5,971 bases of DNA from Sulfurimonas sp. UBA6792 (GCA_002452425.1 DKFQ01000025.1:1-5971); one strand, 5' to 3'; positions 1 through 5,971 are shown, numbered from the stretch's first letter. A program made the numbers and translations. The notes: generated by a model from the sequence alone, not told the origin.

Positions 1-15
1 AGATGCCTTTTGTTG

Positions 16-21
16 TATAAT
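16..21 (+). promoter_or_regulatory. Candidate -10 box upstream of the porin gene
   Basis: A perfect TATAAT hexamer lies nine bases before the ATG at 31, with a TG just upstream of it as in the near-extended -10 boxes common in Campylobacterota. The -35 region would fall outside the window. If it is used, transcription would start only a few bases before the ATG, giving an almost leaderless mRNA, which fits the lack of a Shine-Dalgarno sequence here. One hexamer in AT-rich DNA is weak evidence. Confidence 0.35.
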
Positions 22-30
22 TCTTTGACT

Positions 31-1209
31 ATGGAAATAAAGCAATTCACATACAAATTTTGTATTTTTTTATTGGCAACAACGTCCGTTTTTTCGAGCG
101 AATTTGATATAAAAACTTTTGGAACATTGGGTGCTGTTTACAATGACAACAGCAACTATATATACAGAAAAGACATATTCCAAAAAGATGGCTCTTCAGG
201 TGATTTGAGTTTTAAAACAGACACACTTATCGGTCTGCAAGCTTCCTTTAGCGTCAATGAAAACTTTTCTCTTCTGCTTCAAGGTATAGTAAATAACGAT
301 TACAACGATGAAACAAAAGCAACTATTGACTGGGGATATCTCAAGTATGATTCAGGTGAAAATTTTGTCATCAAAATAGGAAGGATTAGAACGCCTTACT
401 ATAAAAACTCCGACAACCTCAATGTAGGCTACTCAAACCTTATGATACGAGAGAGCGTTGAAGTTTACGGTCAAGTTCCTTTTTCATCCTACAACGGCAT
501 CGAAGCAACCTACTCAAACATCATAGATAAATATTTTTATACACTTCAAGCAAACTATGGAAAAGAGGAACTAGTTGTTCCTATACATTCGATTCATCAA
601 GAAGCAAACATAGAGATAGATAATCTCTATGCCTTAAATCTAACATTTGGAACGACTGCATTGCAAGCTAGAGCTACCTACCTCAATGCAGACATAACGG
701 CTTCAAGCGCTTCACTAGAGCAGCTCTTTGGTGGATTGCGCGCAGCTGGGCTAGACACATTGGCAAACAGATACGACTTTAAAGATAAAAATTCCCAATA
801 TATGGGAGTCGGACTCTTTTTAGACTACAACAATATTATATTTACAACAGAATACGGACGCAGAAAAATTCCTAGTTTTTTTGCAAACACTCACGGTTAT
901 TATGCTACCTTAGGATATAGCTTTGACAAATTTATCCCTTATATAACATATGCAAAAAGCAAGATGGATACCCCTACTTATGATGCAAACACAGGTATAG
1001 CGGCATTAGACACTTTGCTTCGCGCGCAGAACTTGGCACAATCATCAAAAACGCTCGGAGTAAAATACTACATCAACGAAAATTTTGACCTAAAATTTCA
1101 GTATGAACGCGTTGTACCAAAAGGTGACTATGGGAGCTACCATCTAAGCTCTGTGCAAAAGCCTCAAGAGCTCAATGTATTCTCCTTTGCTTTGGATTTT
1201 ATATTTTGA
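31..1209 (+). CDS. Outer-membrane porin-like beta-barrel protein
   Basis: Predicted 392-residue outer-membrane beta-barrel, probably a general diffusion-type porin (Porin_4-like). Residues 1-23 form a signal peptide: a Lys-containing start, a hydrophobic core CIFLLATTSVF, then SS before the mature EFD. The rest shows alternating polar and aromatic beta-strands, with a conserved-looking stretch around residues 113-155 (IGRIRTPYY, then PFSSYNGIEA). The protein ends in FALDFIF, the terminal-Phe signature recognised by the BAM assembly machinery. I chose the ATG at 31 because the signal peptide begins there; an in-frame TTG at 10 and an open frame to the window edge allow a longer start, and neither has a clear ribosome binding site. 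It is the first gene of an apparent operon with a periplasmic binding-like protein and a diguanylate cyclase. Its cargo cannot be told from the sequence, and a sensory or scaffold role is possible. Confidence 0.85.
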   Translation: MEIKQFTYKFCIFLLATTSVFSSEFDIKTFGTLGAVYNDNSNYIYRKDIFQKDGSSGDLSFKTDTLIGLQASFSVNENFSLLLQGIVNNDYNDETKATIDWGYLKYDSGENFVIKIGRIRTPYYKNSDNLNVGYSNLMIRESVEVYGQVPFSSYNGIEATYSNIIDKYFYTLQANYGKEELVVPIHSIHQEANIEIDNLYALNLTFGTTALQARATYLNADITASSASLEQLFGGLRAAGLDTLANRYDFKDKNSQYMGVGLFLDYNNIIFTTEYGRRKIPSFFANTHGYYATLGYSFDKFIPYITYAKSKMDTPTYDANTGIAALDTLLRAQNLAQSSKTLGVKYYINENFDLKFQYERVVPKGDYGSYHLSSVQKPQELNVFSFALDFIF

Positions 1210-1222
1210 GAGGGTTTGACGT

Positions 1223-1618
1223 ATGAAAATTATTTTCTCATTTCTGCTGACTTTATGCTTTCTCAATGCGCAAATGGTAGTAGTGACAAATAAAAATTCT
1301 CAACTAGACACCCTTTCTAAAGAGGTAGTTCAGTATATCTACTTGGCAAAAACAGACAAAGTAGCAAACATCAAAGTAAAACCAATTCTCTCAGATGACA
1401 AAGATCTGCACGGTAAGTTTTGCAACACCATCTTGTGTAAAAGCGAATCTCAGTATAACAGCTACTGGGCTAGACTTGTTTTTACGGGGAGAAAACCCAT
1501 AGCAAAAAGATTGGAGTGGCAAGAGATTGTTACAAAACTTCAAGAGCTAAATACCATCGCATATATTGAAAAAAAAGATTTAAAAGAGGAGTGGAAGGTT
1601 ATTTATGAAGAAAACTAA
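1223..1618 (+). CDS. Small periplasmic PstS-like (phosphate-binding superfamily) protein
   Basis: A 131-residue exported protein. Residues 1-16 are a signal peptide ending LNA before Gln17. The mature part matches the short, single-domain relatives of phosphate ABC transporter binding proteins (PBP_like_2 type): a VVVTNKNSQLDTLSKEVVQYIYLAKT opening split across residues 19-44, then YWARLVFTGRKP at 81-92, then a late IAYIEKKDL segment. It is less than half the size of a true PstS, and no pst transport genes are adjacent, so a transport role is doubtful. Cys67 and Cys72 could form a disulfide in the periplasm. A good ribosome binding site, GAGAGGG at 1208-1214, lies 8 bases before the ATG and overlaps the porin stop. 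The gene end overlaps the next gene by 14 bases. I infer that it serves as a periplasmic ligand or regulator for the cyclase; whether it binds phosphate is unknown. Confidence 0.8.
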   Translation: MKIIFSFLLTLCFLNAQMVVVTNKNSQLDTLSKEVVQYIYLAKTDKVANIKVKPILSDDKDLHGKFCNTILCKSESQYNSYWARLVFTGRKPIAKRLEWQEIVTKLQELNTIAYIEKKDLKEEWKVIYEEN

Positions 1619-2927
1619 AAACCCGCTTCACTTCTATCATTCGCTCTCTCTTCTTAAGAAATTTTTGCTTGCACCAGCCCTTGGGCTTGTTCTAGTCTTC
1701 CCATTTTATATCTTTGCTTTTTTTAGTATGAAGGAGATAAAAAATTCCGTACAAGAGTTTAACAGCGAACTAAATCCACTGCAAGAGACCGCTTACAACA
1801 ATATTCTTTTACTTGAAAAAATAGCAAATGATGTCAATAGCGCCGTTACCGCCAAAGAGGTAGAGTGGATAGACTCTGCAAAAGTTCATGCACAACATAT
1901 CAGAGAAAACCTCGATACATTTTCTAAAAGCAATTATGAAAAAGATGCGCAAGATGCTCTTGTGGCTTTAAATATTTACTGTAAAACCATCAAAAATGTT
2001 TCTCAAAAAATCATCGAAAATGGCAATAACTACACGAATATAGAAGAGGACACACAAAGAGCTATTGCAAACTACAATACACTTGATGCATCGCTAAAAA
2101 ATTTAAAATTTAAAATCAAGCAAGAGATTGCAACCAGCGTAAACTCCCTCTATGAAAACACAAACTTCTTATTGCTTCATGGGAATTTTATTTTTTTTGC
2201 TTGGTTTTTTTTATCGACGTTAATCGTTTTTGTGGTTTATAGAGATATCCGCTACAAGATAAATACGATAGTCGCGGACTCAAGAGAGATAGCAAAAGGC
2301 GATGTGGACTTCCAAAAGAGGCTCTGCATCGTCTCTTATGATGAACTCGGTCAAATCATAAAATCGATAAATATTTTTATCAACAAACTCCATAAAAACC
2401 ATGAAGAGTTATCTGCAGCAAAAAAAGAGTTAGAGAACTTGTATATCACCGACAGACTCACAGGTGTTTACAACAGAGTAAAACTCGATGAAATAATAGA
2501 CAAAGAACTCAAAAGAAGAGAGCGATACGGTACTTTATGCTCCATAATCTTGATAGATATAGACTATTTTAAGTTAGTCAATGACACGCATGGTCACCTT
2601 GTTGGCGATTCTATTTTAAAAGAGTTTGCTGCCATTCTTAAAGAAAACATCAGAGACACCGACTATGTAGGCAGATGGGGCGGTGAAGAGTTTATGATTA
2701 TCTCACCACAAACAGACCAAAGCGGAGCTCTCTCTTTAGCCCAACACTTAAGAGCCAATGTAGAAGAGTTTTTATTTACCACCGTTGGCAAAAAAACAGC
2801 AAGTTTTGGCGTAGCCACCTGCACAGAGCAAGATGACATCCAATCTCTCATAGACAATGCCGACAAAGCGCTTTACAGAGCCAAAGAGAGCGGTCGCAAT
2901 CAGGTTATTTGCTACAATAACTTATGA
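1605..2927 (+). CDS. Membrane diguanylate cyclase (periplasmic sensor - HAMP - GGDEF)
   Basis: A 440-residue inner-membrane enzyme predicted to make c-di-GMP from two GTP. Layout: TM1 at about 19-41; a mostly helical periplasmic domain at 42-190; TM2 at about 193-212; a HAMP linker at 213-265 carrying DELGQI at 246-251; and a GGDEF domain from about 278 to the end. The catalytic domain looks complete: DRLTGVYNR at 283-291, the metal-binding DIDYFKLVND at 318-327, and the signature GGEEF at 359-363. An inhibitory I-site RDTD at 350-353 sits exactly five residues before the signature, so product feedback inhibition is expected. A GGAAGG ribosome binding site at 1593-1598 lies inside the preceding gene, and the 14-base overlap suggests translational coupling to the binding-like protein. 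The periplasmic domain matches no sensor fold I can name by eye. The stop codon overlaps the convergent regulator gene. Confidence 0.93.
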   Translation: MKKTKNPLHFYHSLSLLKKFLLAPALGLVLVFPFYIFAFFSMKEIKNSVQEFNSELNPLQETAYNNILLLEKIANDVNSAVTAKEVEWIDSAKVHAQHIRENLDTFSKSNYEKDAQDALVALNIYCKTIKNVSQKIIENGNNYTNIEEDTQRAIANYNTLDASLKNLKFKIKQEIATSVNSLYENTNFLLLHGNFIFFAWFFLSTLIVFVVYRDIRYKINTIVADSREIAKGDVDFQKRLCIVSYDELGQIIKSINIFINKLHKNHEELSAAKKELENLYITDRLTGVYNRVKLDEIIDKELKRRERYGTLCSIILIDIDYFKLVNDTHGHLVGDSILKEFAAILKENIRDTDYVGRWGGEEFMIISPQTDQSGALSLAQHLRANVEEFLFTTVGKKTASFGVATCTEQDDIQSLIDNADKALYRAKESGRNQVICYNNL

Positions 2928-3587
2928 GAGCTTTCTTAAGCGATATCCCTCTCCTCTTACGTTGACAATCATCCCGTTTTTTAGCTTTTTTATGAGCGCA
3001 CAAACCCAGTAACGGATGGTAATGGCGGAGACCTCTTCGTTGTCCCAAACGTAGTTTTGTATCGTTTCAAAACTCACTACATTTCCCAAATTTTGCACCA
3101 AAAGACGCAGTAAAAGAGACTCTTTTTTTGTCAGTTTTACGTTTATCCCATGGTAAAGAAGTTCGCCGCTAAGAAGTGAGTAGGTGTATCCTTGCGACAA
3201 ATCACACCCCTCTTGGTTCCCTTGAGGATTCACAAGGCGCATGATATTTCTAATGCGAAGAAGAAGCTCCTCCATCTCAAAAGGTTTTTTCAAGAAATCG
3301 TTACTCCCAAGAGCAAAAGCTTTTTTAAGATACTCAATTTCGATATGCGTCGAAATCATAATCGTCAGAGCATTGGGATACTTCTCGACAATAAATTTTA
3401 AAACCTCATAACCATCAAAATTGGGAACATTGATATCAAGAACGTAAAGATCGTGCTTCTTTTCATATACAAGATTCATAGCGCTCTCCCCATCTAAGCA
3501 AGAGTCCACGATAAATCCAAACTCCTCAAGTTCATGTACCATGGCAGCATTGGTGCTAAAATCATCCTCTAAAAGAAGCACTTTCAT
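2922..3587 (-). CDS. OmpR-family DNA-binding response regulator
   Basis: A 221-residue two-component regulator. The receiver domain (about 1-117) has the acidic pocket E7-D8-D9, phosphoacceptor Asp51 in VLDINVPNFDGYE, Ser79 at the switch Thr/Ser position, Phe98 at the switch aromatic position, and Lys101 in KKPF. The C-terminal winged helix (about 128-220) ends with the family hallmark VRGEGYRL at 210-217; its recognition-helix region (ITIRYWVCALIKKL) is rather unlike the usual VDVHISRLRKKL. A Shine-Dalgarno AGGGA at 3594-3598 stands 6 bases before the ATG, within the kinase gene. The start overlaps the kinase stop as ATGA, so the two are translated together and the kinase is its likely partner. 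Its stop overlaps the convergent cyclase gene by six bases. Target genes cannot be told from the sequence; the neighbouring c-di-GMP genes are candidates by position only. Confidence 0.93.
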   Translation of the reverse strand: MKVLLLEDDFSTNAAMVHELEEFGFIVDSCLDGESAMNLVYEKKHDLYVLDINVPNFDGYEVLKFIVEKYPNALTIMISTHIEIEYLKKAFALGSNDFLKKPFEMEELLLRIRNIMRLVNPQGNQEGCDLSQGYTYSLLSGELLYHGINVKLTKKESLLLRLLVQNLGNVVSFETIQNYVWDNEEVSAITIRYWVCALIKKLKNGMIVNVRGEGYRLRKLS

Positions 3588-4387
3588 ACTTTATCCCTAC
3601 TTTTTGCTTCTCTTTTGACTATCTCTTTTGGAATTTTATAGACAAAAGTCGTCCCCTCTTTCTTAATACTTTGGATTTTGATAGCGATGCCGTAGTCATC
3701 ACAAATCTCTTTGATGATGCTCATTCCAAGCCCAAGCCCTTGAATGTTGCTGCTCACTCTGTAGTACTCTTTAAAGAGGCTTTGAACCTCCTCTTGGCTC
3801 ATACCGACACCTTTATCTCTGACTATGAGGTTCAGTTCTTCGTTATCACTTGCGATGATAATTTCTACAACTGCAGATGATTTTGTTGAGTACTTTATGG
3901 CGTTTGAGAGCGTATTGTCGATGAGTCTTTGGAGTTCTACCCTGCTCATAAGGATATACAAATCACTATCCGCGTAAAAATCCAGAAAAATATTTTTCAC
4001 ACTCGCCATCGCATCAAAGTAGAGCACTCTATCGGCGATAAACTCCTCTAGCTCTATCCACTCGGCAGGATAACAGAGCTTCTCTTTGCCTGCATGAAAG
4101 GCGATATCATCATAAATGGTGGCAAGCATACGGGTTGAACTTTTTATCATGGCAACATTTTTCGCACTGCAATGCTCTTTTGCCATAATGGAGAGATGCA
4201 ACTCTATGGCACTTAGAGGCGTTTTCATCTCGTGAATCATTTTGCGTACAAAAAAAACCTGCTGTTTTTCAAGCAAATCACGTTCATTTGCGACATCTTG
4301 CTTCTCTTTGCTCTCTTTTTTGTACAATCCTCTGTAGTAAAAAACCGCTAACAAAGCAAGAGGCACGATAAGTAGTAAATAGTCCAA
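3584..4387 (-). CDS. Short sensor histidine kinase, one TM helix and no sensor domain
   Basis: A 267-residue kinase predicted to phosphorylate the regulator encoded just downstream. One membrane helix (about 3-18) is followed by a charged, probably coiled-coil linker (22-46), then the dimerisation/phosphotransfer helix with His52 in MIHEMKTPLSAI. The ATP-binding domain shows the N box (RLIDNTLSNAIKYS, Asn158 and Asn162), G1 box DKGVGM at 191-196, an F-box-like LFKEYYR at 204-210, and G2 box GLGLGMSI at 217-224, so catalysis looks intact. Only about two residues precede the helix, so no periplasmic sensor domain, PAS or HAMP domain is present. The start is TTG: no ATG lies near, and AAGGAAA at 4395-4401 is well placed 7 bases upstream. 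Sensing may use the membrane helix or a partner protein. It lies 63 bases after the phosphodiesterase gene on the same strand and may share its transcript. Confidence 0.9.
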   Translation of the reverse strand: MDYLLLIVPLALLAVFYYRGLYKKESKEKQDVANERDLLEKQQVFFVRKMIHEMKTPLSAIELHLSIMAKEHCSAKNVAMIKSSTRMLATIYDDIAFHAGKEKLCYPAEWIELEEFIADRVLYFDAMASVKNIFLDFYADSDLYILMSRVELQRLIDNTLSNAIKYSTKSSAVVEIIIASDNEELNLIVRDKGVGMSQEEVQSLFKEYYRVSSNIQGLGLGMSIIKEICDDYGIAIKIQSIKKEGTTFVYKIPKEIVKREAKSRDKV

Positions 4388-4450
4388 TCTGATATTTCCT
4401 TTTCTATTTAAATGGTATTAATATTTTGTAATATTGTAACTTTTAACTCT
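4388..4450 (-). promoter_or_regulatory. AT-rich gap with short direct repeats, possible promoter or operator
   Basis: This 63-base gap between the phosphodiesterase stop and the kinase start is very AT-rich. On the minus strand TTACAA occurs twice, 8 bases apart (4439-4434 and 4431-4426), followed by the palindrome TATTAATA at 4416-4423. Tandem direct repeats are the usual site type for OmpR-family regulators, commonly at 10-11 base spacing, so the 8-base spacing is not ideal. Candidate -10 hexamers match only 4 of 6 positions, and I see no terminator hairpin with a T run. Either a weak internal promoter or plain read-through from the upstream gene is possible. Confidence 0.3.
4395..4401 (-). 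promoter_or_regulatory. Ribosome binding site fixing the TTG start of the kinase
   Basis: On the minus strand AAGGAAA is followed by the seven bases TATCAGA and then TTG at 4387-4385. The match and spacing support TTG as the true start. The next in-frame Met is residue 50, beside the catalytic His, and would give a non-functional protein. Confidence 0.75.
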
Positions 4451-5971
4451 TTAAAGCTCATTTTCTGGGCATGGTTTTGCAAAAAGATAGCCTTGAAAAT
4501 AGCTGCATCCGAGATTTTTAAGCTCTTCAAGCTGCTCTTTTGTTTCAACGCCCTCTGCAATCACCTCAAAACCAAACTCTTCTCCCATCATCAGAATGGT
4601 TTTTATGATGGTTTTATCAGAAGAGTTCTTGCCTAGTCCAAAGACGAATGATTGGTCTATTTTTAGCTCATCTATGCGCAGGTGCTTGAGGTACCTCAGA
4701 TTTGAGTATCCCGTCCCAAAATCATCAATCGAGATAGAGACACCAAAGCTATTTAATGCATCGAGTTTTTGCATGGCGCTCTCTTGATTATCTATGGCGA
4801 CGCTCTCTGTTAGTTCGATTCTCAGCTTCTTTGGGTCTATATTTTTTGAGATAACTAAGTTTTTGATATTTTCCACAAAGCCTTCATCTCTAAACTGTTT
4901 TGGGCTGATGTTGACAGAGATGCGCCACTCTTTTTTTACCTCATCATTGGACCATTTTATGATGAGATTTGTAGCTTCATCTAGCACATACGCACCTATC
5001 TCTTTGATGATATCACTCTCCTCTGCAAGCGGGATAAACTCGTTTGGAGGCACAAAACCAAGCTTTGGATGCTGCCATCTTATGAGTGCTTCAACACCCA
5101 CAACATTGGCATCGTTATCTACTTGTTTTTGGTAGTAAAGGACAAATTGACGCTCCAAAACCGCCTCTTTAAGATTTTGTAACATTAAAGAGCGTGCATT
5201 TGTCATATCTTGAAGTGTTTGGTCATAAAATTTTATAAGGTTTTTTCCACTCTTTTTTGCAACACGCATAGCATGCTCTGCTTGATTGAGAACTGTTTGT
5301 GGGGCAAGTTTATTGTCAAAAAACAGAGCAATTCCGACACTGCACGTTAGATGAAACGTTTTTTTGTCCAAAACAAATGGTTCTTTTGCGGCTGCAACTA
5401 CTTTTTTTGCAAGCTGTTTTAAGATAATTGCGGACTCTTGTTCTTCCCGTGAGAGCTCTTTGACTAAAATAAAAAATTTATCTCCGCCAAATCTCGAAAC
5501 CATAGAGAGCTTATCTGTTTTTGAGACAAGTCTCTTTGCCATCTCTTTTAAAACTTCATCCCCTCTCTCTTTGCCTACAAGGTCATTTACATTTTTAAAA
5601 TCATCAAAATCCAACAGTAAAACAGCCCCATGTTTTAAACTCTCACTGCTTTTCATAAACGCCTCCTTGAGATGCTGCTCAAAAAGATTTTGATTGGGAA
5701 GATTTGTGAGTTGATCATAGTAAGAGAGTTTGTCAATCTCATTTTCAAGAACTTTTTTCTGCTCCACGTCTTTGATGGTGAGTTCTCTAATGACATAGTA
5801 GATGATGATGAGCAAGAAAAACGTAGAGATAAAACTAAAAATCGCTATATTGTAAAAACTATGCATACTCTCGTAAGCTAGTTTTTCAGAGGGGATTTTT
5901 ATGCTTACAACACCACGTATATCGCCTACTTTATAATCATAAGCAGTATCATAATTTTTTTGAATTGATGG
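4451..5971 (-). CDS. Membrane c-di-GMP phosphodiesterase (degenerate GGDEF - EAL), 5' end beyond window
   Basis: This gene is partial: the frame stays open past the Met at 5866 for 35 more codons to the window edge. Residues below are numbered from that internal Met. The upstream 35 residues include YKVGDIRGVVSIKIP, resembling the end of a DUF3365/Tll0287-like periplasmic sensor. A membrane helix follows at about 5-27, then a GGDEF domain (about 45-215) and an EAL domain (about 230-470). The GGDEF signature is GGDKF (127-131) with no RxxD I-site, so cyclase activity is unlikely; it may still bind GTP and act as a regulator. The EAL domain keeps the full set of catalytic residues: E259 in EALIRW, N319 in NISPKQF, E351 and E354 in ELTES, D381 and D382 in DDFGTGYSNL, K402, E438 in EGVE, and Q458 in QGYLFAKP. 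It should hydrolyse c-di-GMP to pGpG at the inner membrane. The kinase gene follows after 63 bases. Confidence 0.92.
   Translation of the reverse strand, partial: PSIQKNYDTAYDYKVGDIRGVVSIKIPSEKLAYESMHSFYNIAIFSFISTFFLLIIIYYVIRELTIKDVEQKKVLENEIDKLSYYDQLTNLPNQNLFEQHLKEAFMKSSESLKHGAVLLLDFDDFKNVNDLVGKERGDEVLKEMAKRLVSKTDKLSMVSRFGGDKFFILVKELSREEQESAIILKQLAKKVVAAAKEPFVLDKKTFHLTCSVGIALFFDNKLAPQTVLNQAEHAMRVAKKSGKNLIKFYDQTLQDMTNARSLMLQNLKEAVLERQFVLYYQKQVDNDANVVGVEALIRWQHPKLGFVPPNEFIPLAEESDIIKEIGAYVLDEATNLIIKWSNDEVKKEWRISVNISPKQFRDEGFVENIKNLVISKNIDPKKLRIELTESVAIDNQESAMQKLDALNSFGVSISIDDFGTGYSNLRYLKHLRIDELKIDQSFVFGLGKNSSDKTIIKTILMMGEEFGFEVIAEGVETKEQLEELKNLGCSYFQGYLFAKPCPENEL

Noticed and set aside
1569..1576. 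A8 tract near the end of the PstS-like gene as a phase-variation site
   Set aside because: Ordinary Lys codons in AT-rich DNA explain it; slippage would alter only the last residues of the product.
1223..1618. Calling the small exported protein pstS
   Set aside because: It is only 131 residues, a single short domain, with no pst transporter genes beside it; superfamily resemblance does not show phosphate transport.
2663..2866. Minus-strand open frame of 67 codons inside the cyclase gene
   Set aside because: Antisense to the conserved GGEEF region; its protein has no recognisable domain and the opposite strand is clearly coding.
2930..2946. Hairpin GCTT-TCTT-AAGC near the convergent junction as a terminator
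   Set aside because: The stem is only about four pairs, lies inside the regulator coding region and has no T run.
3192..3880. Plus-strand open frames at 3192-3401 and 3671-3880
   Set aside because: Both lie antisense to well-supported regulator and kinase genes and encode no recognisable protein.
5864..5866. ATG at 5866 as the true start of the phosphodiesterase
   Set aside because: The frame remains open and domain-like to the window edge, there is no convincing ribosome binding site before this ATG, and the protein would lack its periplasmic sensor.
4412..5881. Plus-strand open frames within 4412-4636, 4596-4787, 4794-5135, 5364-5693 and 5672-5881
   Set aside because: All are antisense to the GGDEF-EAL gene; the Ser/Phe-rich products are typical shadows of Lys/Glu-rich coding DNA.

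Overview
The window reads as chromosome of a free-living Campylobacterota (epsilonproteobacterial) organism, most like Sulfurimonas or a relative. The grounds are AT-rich coding DNA with TTT/AAA-heavy codons, an OmpR-type two-component pair written as overlapping genes, and several c-di-GMP proteins, which are common in environmental members and rare in Campylobacter and Helicobacter. The taxon is inferred from style and protein resemblance, not from a marker gene. The window is almost fully coding: six genes in two convergent blocks, and no gap over about 65 bases. I see no RNA gene, mobile element or CRISPR array.

Left block (+ strand, 31-2927): an outer-membrane porin-like beta-barrel, a small exported protein like the PstS-type phosphate-binding superfamily, and an inner-membrane HAMP-GGDEF diguanylate cyclase. 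Spacing is 13 bases, then a 14-base overlap, so this looks like one operon. The products would sit in the outer membrane, the periplasm and the inner membrane. This suggests an envelope-spanning device that sets cyclase activity, similar in layout to YfiB-YfiR-YfiN but with different outer and periplasmic parts.

Right block (- strand, 5971 to 2922): a membrane c-di-GMP phosphodiesterase with an intact EAL domain and a degenerate GGDEF (GGDKF), then a short histidine kinase with no evident sensor domain and a TTG start, then an OmpR-type response regulator overlapping the kinase by 4 bases. The phosphodiesterase is cut by the right edge. Its frame stays open to base 5971, and those extra 35 codons resemble the end of a DUF3365/Tll0287-like periplasmic sensor domain, often heme-binding.

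The two blocks meet tail to tail, with the cyclase and regulator stop codons inside a shared six-base overlap. The locus thus pairs a c-di-GMP synthase and a c-di-GMP hydrolase, each with its own periplasmic input, around a two-component system. That they form one circuit is inference from proximity.
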